Assembly (NCBI GenBank): GCA_947628035.1 | Contig: CANQYL010000007.1 | Span: 1 to 38,957, forward strand | Source: an uncultured Akkermansia sp. | Lineage (GTDB): Bacteria > Verrucomicrobiota > Verrucomicrobiia > Verrucomicrobiales > Akkermansiaceae | Direction: 5' to 3' | DNA: 38,957 nt | In this document: positions 14,537 to 22,433 of the stretch, one piece after another | Numbering within the stretch: the stretch's first letter is position 1 | Layout: every line of letters starts with the position of its first letter | The notes under the pieces: generated by a model | Databases searched by the model: none | The model's input: the letters and a program-made list of their open reading frames with translations, nothing else | Told to the model about the DNA's origin: nothing | Program-made: the position numbers and the translations under genes

Positions 14537-15484
14537 ATGTTGGATGATAGCAAACACATAATAGCGGGAGTAGCACTTTTCCTCTCCATCCTTATTCCCT
14601 CATGTGGGTATAACATGTGGAAGTATGTAGAAGCACGTTCTTTGCAAGCCACCATTCGGGAGTGTTCCCTATTGGATGAGCAAACCGTGAATGATGACGA
14701 GCCGTTAAAGAACTCTGAATACGTCCAACGTCTACAGGTAAGCTCTCTTAAAGAAAGAGCGAATCAGATACGCCGCAGGTACAATCGAGGCTGGCAAAAG
14801 TGCCAGGCTGTACGGGAACACCTAATGGAATTAAGCGAACATGGGTATGTGTATTCAGATGTAAGAGAGCAGGTGGAGGAACAGTTGAAAGAGGTGGAAA
14901 CGAGGAATGAGGAGTTAAAGAAACAATACAATGAGATCGTTCTCTTTGCGGAAAAATACTACGCTGAGGCGATGACAAAACGGATTTCTAAAGAGACGGA
15001 ACGGACAGCACAATTACTCGATGAGGAGAATCAAATGCTTCTCCAATCAGTCGAACTGCCCAAGGGAATGCAGGAAAGAAACAGTAGTGTGGAGCGGGTC
15101 GAACAGGAAACGAAGAGCTCTTCACGTCAGAGTATACCCGAGTCGGACATGGAGCAGCTTGATGCCATGATAGATCGGTTGCGTGCATTAAAGTGCAAGA
15201 GAGCCGACTCTGCCTTGTACCAAAGGAGGCTTCTTGAGTTGTTGCCGCTCATTCGCAATGGCGCTGATGTGGATGTAACCCTGCCGGAGACCAAAGGAAA
15301 CACGGCTTTACACTTTGCGTGCGCTTTGGGAAGTTGGAGCATTTCCCAATGGCTCGTTGAACATGGCGCGAATGTGAATGCAAAGACTCATCGCGGAGCA
15401 ACGCCGATGGATTGCCTGGGGGACGACAATGCAGCCCGTATCAAAAAACTTCTCCAAAAACATGGCGGGCATTATGGGTTGTAG
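14537..15484 (+). CDS. Membrane-anchored coiled-coil protein with ankyrin repeats
   Basis: About 315 residues. Order: N-terminal membrane anchor (HIIAGVALFLSILIPSCGYNMW), a Glu/Arg-rich coiled coil to about residue 190, a Ser/Gln linker, and two ankyrin repeats near the C-terminus (LLPLIRNGADVDVTLPETKG, NTALHFACALGSW, WLVEHGANVNAKTHRGATPM). If the anchor is a cleaved lipoprotein-type signal (SILIPSC), the protein would be periplasmic; otherwise the ankyrin part faces the cytosol. A TTG at 14519, preceded by GAGGAATAGG, is an alternative start adding six residues. It closes the run of five genes and ties the anchored coiled coils to the ankyrin protein at 10365-11021. Confidence 0.65.
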   Translation: MLDDSKHIIAGVALFLSILIPSCGYNMWKYVEARSLQATIRECSLLDEQTVNDDEPLKNSEYVQRLQVSSLKERANQIRRRYNRGWQKCQAVREHLMELSEHGYVYSDVREQVEEQLKEVETRNEELKKQYNEIVLFAEKYYAEAMTKRISKETERTAQLLDEENQMLLQSVELPKGMQERNSSVERVEQETKSSSRQSIPESDMEQLDAMIDRLRALKCKRADSALYQRRLLELLPLIRNGADVDVTLPETKGNTALHFACALGSWSISQWLVEHGANVNAKTHRGATPMDCLGDDNAARIKKLLQKHGGHYGL

Positions 15485-15719
15485 CGGAAAGATGCCTGTA
15501 ACAAGGAATAGCCGACTGCTCCTTTCTCACTAAAACAATACCAATACCCCTTCATTAAAGCTAGGGGAAAATGTCACAACAGTTAAAAGAATGATCCGAT
15601 GGTTCAAATCACTGCTAGATTAAACGGTCATTTTAATTTAAATCTATAACAATTAACGTATTATATCTCAATCTCACAAAAGGAAGGACTTCCAAAAAGA
15701 ATCACAGAACTTGGATATA

Positions 15720-16202
15720 ATGCAAAAACGCTATATGAGCGAAGAAGACATCGAACACGAGGTTATGATAGGTACAATAGAAGCCTATGAGCTCTATCTT
15801 ATCCGCGCAGACAAGATATTGGAGGGGAAGGAGCCGTATTTTAAGTTCTATGATTCAGATGAGCTGGAGGCATCCGAGCATGTGGCAAGGATATCGTTTA
15901 CAAGAGTTGGCTATATTGAGGGAGGAGAAGATGGGATGCCGGAGTTTAGGCTCAACAAGGATCAGGTAAGGGCTATGGTAGAATTTTTCGAAGGTGAATG
16001 TCAGGAAGAAAATTACAGAGAATTCACCTACTGGCAGTACGGGATCGTGCAATACAACAAAGAAAACGTCGATGCCTCGCGTGACTGGAAAGACGTAACC
16101 AAGAAATACCTGAAAGAACACGCGGGAGAGTTTGAGGGGCGTGTCGTGCTTCCCATCGATTTGGAGATGCCGGATTATTTGAATAAATTGGGGAAACATT
16201 AA
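15720..16202 (+). CDS. Conserved-looking protein of unknown function
   Basis: A 160-residue acidic soluble protein (MQKRYMSEEDIEHEVMIGTI...), with no signal peptide, membrane segment or motif I recognise. It is rich in Glu/Asp/Tyr with alternating strands and helices (EPYFKFYDSDELEASEHVA, FRLNKDQVRAMVEFFEG). An in-frame TTG three codons upstream is less likely than the ATG at 15720. The C-terminus reads VVLPIDLEMPDYLNKLGKH. Immediately behind the stop, in the same frame, a diverged copy of this tail appears (next entry). About 235 bp of A/T-rich sequence without a visible feature separate it from the membrane cluster. It resembles an immunity- or chaperone-sized protein, but that is only a size argument. 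Confidence 0.6.
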   Translation: MQKRYMSEEDIEHEVMIGTIEAYELYLIRADKILEGKEPYFKFYDSDELEASEHVARISFTRVGYIEGGEDGMPEFRLNKDQVRAMVEFFEGECQEENYREFTYWQYGIVQYNKENVDASRDWKDVTKKYLKEHAGEFEGRVVLPIDLEMPDYLNKLGKH

Positions 16203-16370
16203 ACCCGGAATCTCAGATACGCCATACCGATCGATTACCCCATGCCGGATTACCTGCGACTTCACGACTCGAATGCAGATGCCAATAATATTTTTCCATT
16301 CACAGAACAACGATATAAATACTATTTATCCTCCGGTACGGTATCGGGGGATGATCCAAACACAAACTAA
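16203..16370 (+). pseudogene. In-frame decayed duplicate of the preceding gene's 3' end
   Basis: Translation directly past the TAA at 16200-16202 gives 55 residues that include PIDYPMPDYLRLHDSNADAN, matching PIDLEMPDYL at the end of the intact gene, then a tail ending DDPNTN and TAA at 16368-16370. There is no start codon with a plausible 5' part. It looks like the 3' stub of a second, tandem copy whose 5' part was lost, or a former longer C-terminus of a fused protein. Confidence 0.5.
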
Positions 16371-16388
16371 AACCCAATAACATACACC

Positions 16389-16820
16389 ATGAAAAATACA
16401 ATCCTAGTTTCAGCTCTCTTCGCAACACTGGCGCTGAGCAGCTGTGTCTCTCACAATATGGAAGGCGAGAATGTCTCATCGACGAATGTGCGACTTGAAC
16501 AAGCAAACTACCGGGTCATTGCTACGCAAGTTAAGGGAGAAAGCACCGGTTTCCATATTCTGAGTGCCATACCAACCAGCATTCCCTCGAATTTATCAGA
16601 TTTGGGAAAAATAGCTAAACTGTCTCCGGACGGCGGCATTACGATTAAGGACGCTACTAAGGTGAAAGCTATAGAGAATCTGTACAAAAATTGCGGGGAT
16701 CTGCGGAACCGTCCGACCGCTCTAATTAATCTTCGCGAACAGACAGGGGGTACAAATTATCTTATTTTCTCACGTCCCAAGACGACGGTTACTGCTGATG
16801 TCATCGAATTCATCCGCTGA
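16389..16820 (+). CDS. Predicted lipoprotein (DUF6567-like)
   Basis: A 143-residue secreted lipoprotein. The signal peptide ends in the lipobox LSSC at residues 17-20. The mature part begins with a polar linker and then NVRLEQANYRVIATQVKGES, a pattern I associate with small Bacteroidota/Verrucomicrobiota lipoproteins of the DUF6567 type, followed by a region rich in short strands and a C-terminal TNYLIFSRPKTTVTADVIEF. Localisation to the inner leaflet of the outer membrane or periplasm is inferred from the lipobox. No function is known to me. The start has no Shine-Dalgarno sequence, and a terminator hairpin follows at 16851-16887. Confidence 0.65.
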   Translation: MKNTILVSALFATLALSSCVSHNMEGENVSSTNVRLEQANYRVIATQVKGESTGFHILSAIPTSIPSNLSDLGKIAKLSPDGGITIKDATKVKAIENLYKNCGDLRNRPTALINLREQTGGTNYLIFSRPKTTVTADVIEFIR

Positions 16821-16850
16821 GTTTCTTAATCGGTAAAATACATCTCAAAG

Positions 16851-16887
16851 GCGGCGGGGGTGGGGATTCATCTCCGCCGCTTCTTCC
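16851..16887 (+). terminator. Candidate terminator after the lipoprotein gene
   Basis: Stem GCGGCGG (16851-16857) / CCGCCGC (16874-16880) with a 16-nt loop, followed by a pyrimidine-rich TTCTTCCTTTC. The T-run is imperfect, so efficiency is uncertain. Confidence 0.45.
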
Positions 16888-16962
16888 TTTCTCTGTTCCT
16901 TGATTCCAGCTTCCCTTCGGCTCAGTGATGCAATTTTCCTGCTTTGAGTCCAAAGCGGAAGC

Positions 16963-16990
16963 TTGACACCGAAGGACTTCTCAGTATGAT
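16963..16990 (+). promoter_or_regulatory. Promoter of the small exported protein
   Basis: Consensus TTGACA (16963-16968), 16 bp, TATGAT (16985-16990). Transcription would start near 16997, 17 nt before the ATG at 17014. This is one of the best promoters in the window. Confidence 0.65.
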
Positions 16991-17013
16991 TTAACAACAA
17001 CCCCATAATAACG

Positions 17014-17322
17014 ATGCTGGTACCTGTATTAAGTTTGTTCGCAACCATGTGTACGCCTCCGCCGACGGAGGTAGTGGCTGTTCCGTATGCGACGCAGGAG
17101 ATGATCGCTGTCGTGCGGGATAAGAAGACCGTTGTGCTGTGCGATCCCGTGACTGGTCGCTGGTTGGGCGCTGCACAGGTTGCATGGAGTGATGGTGAAA
17201 TTGTCGGGCAGCCTGTGTTGAGCGGCAACAGGCTCACCGTGACTGTCGTGGAAAAAGGGCGTACGATGGTTCGTATCTACGAGATTCCCAGCTTTCGTTT
17301 GCTTCAAACGCTCTACCCCTGA
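17014..17322 (+). CDS. Small exported protein of unknown function
   Basis: A 102-residue protein. The hydrophobic start MLVPVLSLFATMC ends in a possible lipobox (FATMC), then a Pro/Thr linker. The mature part has four to six short beta strands with YATQEMIAVVRDKKTVVLCD, VTGRWLGAAQVAW and VRIYEIPSFRLLQTLYP, resembling one or two blades of a beta-propeller or an OB-like sheet. No family was recognised. Its own strong promoter supports expression. It is convergent with the AlbA_2 gene, whose stop lies 47 bp away. Confidence 0.6.
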   Translation: MLVPVLSLFATMCTPPPTEVVAVPYATQEMIAVVRDKKTVVLCDPVTGRWLGAAQVAWSDGEIVGQPVLSGNRLTVTVVEKGRTMVRIYEIPSFRLLQTLYP

Positions 17323-17369
17323 TAGCAAGAATCTGCCCTAAGCTTTTCGGGGGAGGTAGGCAGGTCGCC

Positions 17370-18848
17370 TCACTCCTGCGGGCTGTCGGCGGCGATGAAT
17401 TGCTGGCGATGGCTGCGTGGTTTGTCGGGGATGGTCATGCGAATGGCGCCGGAGCAGACGAGCGGATCAAGGTAGCGCTGAAGAGCGTACTGAGCTGAGG
17501 CGATGCCCAGATAGGCTCGGATTTCAGCACGCGTGCGTGGAACGCGACAGTAATCGACCAAGTTTTTTGCGTTGGCTGCAGCGGAAAGTTGCTTCTTTAC
17601 TTGGGAAAGGGAAGGGGTAGCGGTTGACGCTGCGTTGGAGAGGATGATTCTGAACTCTCCTGCCGAATTGCGGAAAGTAGGCTCAGGTAGATGATATTCC
17701 GCCATGACGCGCCGTATCGTGGGGATGCCGGAGTAGCGATTCTCTGTGAGGTGAAGCGTTTCCATGGCCGTCACCAGAACAGGGTTACGCGTGTCCGGCT
17801 GGCTGTGACCGAGTTGGTCAAGTGTGAGCCGACCGTACAAGCCGCCCGGATTGACGATTTCCAGTCGATCCTCGTACATGTCCAGTTGGATGGGCATGTT
17901 CTCGGTGTGGACGCTGTAGTCGCGGTGGACCAGGGCGTTCAAGACGGCTTCGCGGACGGCTTCCATCGGGTACTGCGGTTGGTCGATGCGTTTGCCGGTT
18001 TGGGGATTGATTTTTGTAGCCGTGCGCATATTGCGGCGCACGAAGTCCAGGGCTTTGGTCAACATCTCCGGGAGGGTTCCCTCAAGGCGCTTGGTGTCGG
18101 TGAAGCGATTGCCTGCGGCATCCACCGCTCCCTTGTCCGTGCCGGGAACACAGGTGGCGGAGATGCAGAGGCGGGGGTAAAACGCCTGCGGAACCAAGCC
18201 GAAGAGCAGCAGGGCGGTCATGGTGACACGTCCTTCCCGCACAATGCCGTTGAGCTCGTACTGCTGAGCCTCGGGGATATGCGCGAGGTTGGGTCTTTCC
18301 GACCGCATGAGCGCCATGTATTCATCAAGCTTGTTTTGATCCAGCACATCCAACGAAGCGCCCTCGACCGGGCGAAGATCATCGCGTACTTTCTGTCGGA
18401 ACGCCTCATAGCTGTACACCTCGTACTCCGTCATGTGCTTGTCCGCTTCGCCGACACGCGAAAACGACCCCCTAACGCGGCCGAAGGCTGTATGGAAACA
18501 CGGACGTTCCGCAACGTCCACAGGCGGTATTTCAGCGGAGACGAAAGTCTTGCCTCCTTCGTCATATACCGTGAAAACCGGGCGCACGATGGGCGTCATC
18601 TGTTCACAGTACTCTGTTACTTTTTTCTGCAAATCCTGAGCATTGTACACGCCTACCTTCGCGAAATGCGCCTTCTCATCGAGTCCGAAGAGGAGAACGC
18701 CGCCGTCATTCTGGTTCGAAAAGGCGGACAGGGTATCGTAGAGCCTCTTGGGACATCCTTCATGGGCGGACTTGATTTCCAAGGTCTGCCCCTCGCATCC
18801 CCGACGCCGGACTTTTTCGATTAACTCACGCAGCTCGTCTTCAATCAT
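17370..18848 (-). CDS. AlbA_2 / HATPase-type regulator (COG2865-like)
   Basis: A 492-residue predicted DNA-binding regulator. The N-terminal AlbA_2 (Schlafen-like) domain covers about residues 10-140, with the typical EGQTLEIKSA..., LSAFSNQNDGGVLLFGLDE and a late FSRVGEADKHMTEYE. The C-terminal half from about 285 is a GHKL-type ATPase-like domain with AVREAVLNALVHRDYS, YEDRLEIVNPGG and ENRYSGIPTIRR. The last about 80 residues look like a winged helix (LVDYCRVPRTRAEIRAYLG). Proteins of this architecture are often called ATP-binding transcriptional regulators and cluster with defence or toxin-antitoxin loci; the role here is inferred. The A/T-rich upstream region with phased repeats (18882-19048) is likely its target and control region. 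Confidence 0.85.
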   Translation of the reverse strand: MIEDELRELIEKVRRRGCEGQTLEIKSAHEGCPKRLYDTLSAFSNQNDGGVLLFGLDEKAHFAKVGVYNAQDLQKKVTEYCEQMTPIVRPVFTVYDEGGKTFVSAEIPPVDVAERPCFHTAFGRVRGSFSRVGEADKHMTEYEVYSYEAFRQKVRDDLRPVEGASLDVLDQNKLDEYMALMRSERPNLAHIPEAQQYELNGIVREGRVTMTALLLFGLVPQAFYPRLCISATCVPGTDKGAVDAAGNRFTDTKRLEGTLPEMLTKALDFVRRNMRTATKINPQTGKRIDQPQYPMEAVREAVLNALVHRDYSVHTENMPIQLDMYEDRLEIVNPGGLYGRLTLDQLGHSQPDTRNPVLVTAMETLHLTENRYSGIPTIRRVMAEYHLPEPTFRNSAGEFRIILSNAASTATPSLSQVKKQLSAAANAKNLVDYCRVPRTRAEIRAYLGIASAQYALQRYLDPLVCSGAIRMTIPDKPRSHRQQFIAADSPQE

Positions 18849-18881
18849 GACCCGAATCTTATGTTTTATACCGTAAAATTT

Positions 18882-19048
18882 ATAAGAAATTCACAAAAAG
18901 TAAAGAAAAACATAAGAAATAAGTAAAATTTTGTCCGAATTTTATAAGAAATTTATCAAATTTCACAAAATTCTCCCCCAATAACATTAGAAATCGCAGA
19001 AAAAAAACATAAGAAATTTGACAAATTGGGGAAAATTTCATAAGAGAA
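18882..19048. promoter_or_regulatory. Six phased ATAAGAAAT boxes upstream of the AlbA_2 regulator
   Basis: ATAAGAAAT occurs exactly at 18882, 18912, 18944 and 19009, with variants ATTAGAAAT at 18986 and ATAAGAGAA at 19040. The start-to-start distances are 30, 32, 42, 23 and 31 bp, close to 3, 3, 4, 2 and 3 turns of the helix, so the boxes would mostly face one side. The region is very A/T-rich. It begins 34 bp upstream of the regulator's ATG, suggesting autoregulation. A 7-bp hairpin GCACTTT/AAAGTGC follows at 19049-19069. The remaining stretch to 19177 holds no recognisable gene. Confidence 0.6.
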
Positions 19049-19177
19049 GCACTTTACTTTTGAAAGTGCGGGGAGTGTGTGGGGCGGCGAGGAGGTCAAG
19101 TCGAGCATTAATTACGCTCTGCATTCGCTCCACCCCCGCGCGTACCGCGCTAACATCCATATCGTAATTCGTAAGTA

Positions 19178-19204
19178 GGCAAACGCATTTGAAATGCGTT
19201 TGCC
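19178..19204. repeat. Hairpin repeat GGCAAACGCATTT, copy 3
   Basis: Perfect 13-bp stem GGCAAACGCATTT (19178-19190) / AAATGCGTTTGCC (19192-19204) around a single G. It is preceded by ATCGTAATTCGTAAG, the same A/T heptamer sequence seen beside the other copies. It lies just upstream of the parE-like promoter. Confidence 0.75.
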
Positions 19205-19217
19205 CTGGTCTCCGGGC

Positions 19218-19246
19218 TTGATTTTTGAGGATGAAACAAGTAAAAT
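19218..19246 (+). promoter_or_regulatory. Promoter of the parE-like gene
   Basis: TTGATT (19218-19223), 17 bp, TAAAAT (19241-19246). The -10 covers the upstream ATG at 19245, which argues for the ATG at 19263 as the true start. Confidence 0.5.
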
Positions 19247-19262
19247 GGGAAAGGCTTTATTT

Positions 19263-21116
19263 ATGGATAGCAATTACACGGAGGAAGATATCAAGACGCT
19301 GGATTGGCGGGAACACATCCGTTTGCGTCCCGGTATGTACATCGGAAGTTTGGGAGACGGTTCGGCATCGGATCACGGGCTGTACGTCCTGCTCAAGGAA
19401 GTGATCGACAACTCGATTGACGAGTTTGTGATGGGGAACGGCAAAAAGATCATCCTGACAATAGGGGAAGATGGCACGTGCGAGGTGCGCGATTTCGGAC
19501 GAGGCATCCCACTGGGGAAACTCTACGAATGCGCGGCACAAATCAACACCGGCGGTAAGTACGATGGCGAAGCCTTCAAGAAATCCGTGGGGCTCAACGG
19601 CGTGGGCATCAAGGCTGTGAACGCGCTCTCCTCGACCTTCACCGTGCAAGCTTACCGAGAAGGGAAGACGCGCTGCATCACCTTCCACGAGGGGGAAAAA
19701 GTGAAGGGAAGCGACACGACGAAAAAGACAACCGAGGAGCCGGGGACACGCGTGAGCTTCCTCTTTGACCGCACGATATTTCCGGAGGATGCCGCGTACA
19801 ACCCGGAGTTTGTGGAGCGCATGTGCCGCTACTACTGCTACCTGAACCCGGGACTCACCATTGTATTCAACGGCAAAAGTTTCACCTCAAAAAACGGGCT
19901 GCTTGACCTGCTCCGCGAGGAGATGAGCGCAGAACCTCTCTATGAACCCATCCACCTCGTTGGGGACGACATTGAGGTGGTGATCACTCACAGCGACTCC
20001 TACGGCGAATCCTACCATTCCTTTGTGAACGGGCAGCACACCACCATGGGAGGCACGCACCAGAACGCCTTCAAAGAAGCCATCGCCAAAACCCTGCAAA
20101 ATTTCTACAAGAGGAATTACGAGGCAGGAGACATCCGAGCCTGCATCGAAGCAGCTATCAGCATCAAGGTCATCGAACCTGTCTTTGAATCCCAGACGAA
20201 AACTAAGTTGGGAAGCAACACGATGGGTCCCGGCAAGGAGACGATCCGCACCTTCGTGGGCAACTTCCTCGCCAAGGAGCTGGACAACTACCTGCACCGC
20301 AATCCGGAGGTTGCCACGGCGATTGAAGAGAAGATCAAGGAGAATGAAAAGACGCGCAAGGAGGTGGCCGGCGTCACCGGCAAGATTGCCAAGGAACGCG
20401 CCAAAAAAGCAAAAATCCACACCAAGAAACTGCGCGATTGCCGGGTGCACTACGACACGAAACACAAACGAGCCGGGGAGACCATGCTCTTCATCACCGA
20501 GGGTGATTCCGCCTCCGGCTCCATCACCACGGCTCGCGACGCAGAAACCCAGGCTGTATTCTCCCTGCGAGGGAAACCTGCCAACAGCTATGGTATGAAC
20601 AAATCCGCCCTCTTTGAGGAAAAGCGCAACGAGGAACTCGACTTCCTCCATCTCGCCCTCAATATCGATAAATCCATAGACGACCTGCGCTACAACAAGG
20701 TCATCATCGCCACGGATGCGGATGTGGACGGAATGCACATACGCCTGCTCATGCTCACCTTCTTTATCCAGTACTTCCCGGAACTCATCCGCGAGGGGCA
20801 CCTCTTCATCCTGCAAACGCCCCTCTTCCGCGTACGCAATAAGCAGAAAACCCTGTACTGCTACTCGGAAGCCGAACGCGACCGCGCCATCAAAAAACTC
20901 GGCAAAAACCCGGAAATCACCCGTTTTAAGGGACTCGGCGAAATCTCACCGGATGAGTTCCGCAACTTCATCGGCGATGATATACGGCTCCAAACCGTCA
21001 CCCTGGAGAATGCCCACAATCTACGCGATGTCCTGCGCTTCTACATGGGCGACAACACGGACGACCGCCGGCAGTACATCATCGACAACCTGCGCATCGA
21101 AGAAGACCTCGCTTGA
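19263..21116 (+). CDS. parE: DNA topoisomerase IV/gyrase subunit B-like ATPase
   Basis: A 617-residue type IIA topoisomerase ATPase/TOPRIM subunit that, with a ParC/GyrA partner, passes one DNA duplex through another. Seen in order: GHKL ATPase motifs ([31 protein letters not shown]), the switch-lysine motif QTKTKLGS, the TOPRIM glutamate in [11 protein letters not shown] and the metal aspartates in [11 protein letters not shown]. The C-terminal [13 protein letters not shown] is conserved. The length suits ParE-type subunits rather than long GyrB proteins with insertions. No A subunit gene lies in the window. Starts at 19194 and 19245 are in frame, but the first lies in the hairpin repeat and the second in the -10 box. 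Assignment to ParE rather than a second GyrB is tentative. Confidence 0.85.
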   Translation: MDSNYTEEDIKTLDWREHIRLRPGMYIGSLGDGSASDHGLYVLLKEVIDNSIDEFVMGNGKKIILTIGEDGTCEVRDFGRGIPLGKLYECAAQINTGGKYDGEAFKKSVGLNGVGIKAVNALSSTFTVQAYREGKTRCITFHEGEKVKGSDTTKKTTEEPGTRVSFLFDRTIFPEDAAYNPEFVERMCRYYCYLNPGLTIVFNGKSFTSKNGLLDLLREEMSAEPLYEPIHLVGDDIEVVITHSDSYGESYHSFVNGQHTTMGGTHQNAFKEAIAKTLQNFYKRNYEAGDIRACIEAAISIKVIEPVFESQTKTKLGSNTMGPGKETIRTFVGNFLAKELDNYLHRNPEVATAIEEKIKENEKTRKEVAGVTGKIAKERAKKAKIHTKKLRDCRVHYDTKHKRAGETMLFITEGDSASGSITTARDAETQAVFSLRGKPANSYGMNKSALFEEKRNEELDFLHLALNIDKSIDDLRYNKVIIATDADVDGMHIRLLMLTFFIQYFPELIREGHLFILQTPLFRVRNKQKTLYCYSEAERDRAIKKLGKNPEITRFKGLGEISPDEFRNFIGDDIRLQTVTLENAHNLRDVLRFYMGDNTDDRRQYIIDNLRIEEDLA

Positions 21117-21135
21117 TCCCCCCCACACTTCCGCC

Positions 21136-21831
21136 ATGAGAACCCTCATCATCGCACGCCACGGCAACACCTTCCGCCCCGGAGAGACTCCCACTCGCGT
21201 CGGATCCCGTACGGATCTCCCCCTCGTCGAGGAAGAGCGCGCCCGTGGCATCGGACGCTACCTCAGGCAACTCAATCTTGTGCCAACGCGCATCCTCGCA
21301 GCTCCCCTGCAACGGACACTGTGCACGGCGGCTCTGGCTGCCGAAGAGCTCGGCAACCCCTGCCCTATCACCCCGGATGCCCGCTTCATTGAGATCGACT
21401 ACGGACCGGACGAAAATCACACCGAGCAAGACGTTATTCTCCGCCTCGGAAGGGACCATGCTCTCGCCGCCGGACAAGATCCCGATTCGCTCCCGCAAGA
21501 AAAGCTGGAAGAACTCGGCACGCACGCCATTGAGCTGTGGAATACCCGCGCCATCGTGCCCCCCGGCTGGGTGGTCGATCCGCAACAAATCATACAAACG
21601 TGGCGAGAGACGGCAGACTCCATACAAGACGGAGAGACGCTGCTCTGCGTCTCTTCCAACGGAACCATCCGCTTCGCACCCCACATCATGGACGACTACG
21701 ATGCTTTCTGCGCCGAGCACGATATCAAGGTTCCCACCGGCGGGGTCTGCATCTTTTCCCGCGAGGAAAACTCCCCCTGGGTCTGCTCCGCCTGGGGCGT
21801 AAAAGCCTTCAAACAAACTCATTCAAAATAA
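21136..21831 (+). CDS. Histidine phosphatase family protein
   Basis: A 231-residue member of the histidine phosphatase (phosphoglycerate mutase-like) superfamily. The catalytic RHG is at residues 8-10 (IIARHGNTF), a second basic site at LAAPLQRTLCTA, the acidic motif IEIDYGPDENH in mid-protein, and the second conserved region near CVSSNGTIRFAP, where the usual histidine (SHG) is replaced by asparagine (SNG). That change may lower or alter activity. The frame is open far upstream inside parE, but the ATG at 21136 is the only start giving the family N-terminus. It follows parE by 19 bp and precedes mscL by 27 bp, so the three may be co-transcribed. Confidence 0.8.
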   Translation: MRTLIIARHGNTFRPGETPTRVGSRTDLPLVEEERARGIGRYLRQLNLVPTRILAAPLQRTLCTAALAAEELGNPCPITPDARFIEIDYGPDENHTEQDVILRLGRDHALAAGQDPDSLPQEKLEELGTHAIELWNTRAIVPPGWVVDPQQIIQTWRETADSIQDGETLLCVSSNGTIRFAPHIMDDYDAFCAEHDIKVPTGGVCIFSREENSPWVCSAWGVKAFKQTHSK

Positions 21832-21858
21832 CACACCCAAACCCAACCACACATCATT

Positions 21859-22284
21859 ATGGACATCACCAAACTCAAACCCGCCTGGATCGATGAATTC
21901 AAAGCCTTCGCCCTGAAGGGAAACGTCATGGACATGGCTGTCGGTGTCATCATCGGCGGCGCCTTTGGCAAGATCGTGTCCTCCCTTGTGAGTGACATCA
22001 TCATGCCGTTGGTTTCCCTGCTCACCGGAGGCACCAAGGACCTCGCCGCACTCTCCTGGAAGATCAGCGAAGCTGAGGGAGCCGCCGAGGTGAAGTACGG
22101 AGTCTTCTGCCAAACAGTGCTCGACTTCCTCATCATCTCGCTCTCCATTTTCTTCGCTATCCGCATTCTCTGCTCCTTCCGGGCCAAGGACAAGGAGGAA
22201 GCTGCTCCCGAAGCTCCCGAGCCCACTCCGGAAGACACGCTTCTGTTACGCGAGATCCGCGATGCTCTCAAGAAAGGCGAGTGA
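21859..22284 (+). CDS. mscL: Large-conductance mechanosensitive channel
   Basis: Opens under membrane tension to release solutes during hypo-osmotic shock. The 141-residue protein has the amphipathic N-terminal helix WIDEFKAFALKGNVMDMAVG, TM1 with GVIIGGAFGKIVSSLVSDII (constriction residues), a periplasmic loop (about 55-80), TM2 (FLIISLSIFFAIRIL) and a cytoplasmic Glu/Pro-rich linker before a C-terminal helix TLLLREIRDAL. All are canonical and the length is typical. Confidence 0.95.
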   Translation: MDITKLKPAWIDEFKAFALKGNVMDMAVGVIIGGAFGKIVSSLVSDIIMPLVSLLTGGTKDLAALSWKISEAEGAAEVKYGVFCQTVLDFLIISLSIFFAIRILCSFRAKDKEEAAPEAPEPTPEDTLLLREIRDALKKGE

Positions 22285-22304
22285 TAACTTCGCTCCTCGT
22301 TTTC

Positions 22305-22339
22305 TCCGCTCAGTCGGCTGATCTCGTCGGCTGAGCGGA
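22305..22339 (+). terminator. Hairpin after mscL (possible terminator)
   Basis: Stem TCCGCTCAG (22305-22313) / CTGAGCGGA (22331-22339) with a 17-nt loop. No T-run follows, so it could be a factor-dependent or processing structure instead of an intrinsic terminator. The loop carries a repeated TCGGCTGA. Confidence 0.4.
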
Positions 22340-22433
22340 AGCAGGAGTCCCCTTTCCTCCCCTTGAGACGATTTTCCCTTGCCACGCGCACCGTTCTGCT
22401 CCAAACGAGACTCTCCCTGCACCGTCCATCCGA

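Noticed and set aside
17691-18824. Long plus-strand open frame of 377 codons opposite the AlbA_2 gene
   Set aside because: The minus strand encodes recognisable AlbA_2 and ATPase motifs; the plus frame has no family features.
19049-19069. Hairpin as intrinsic terminator
   Set aside because: It lacks a T-run on either strand and no gene ends next to it.
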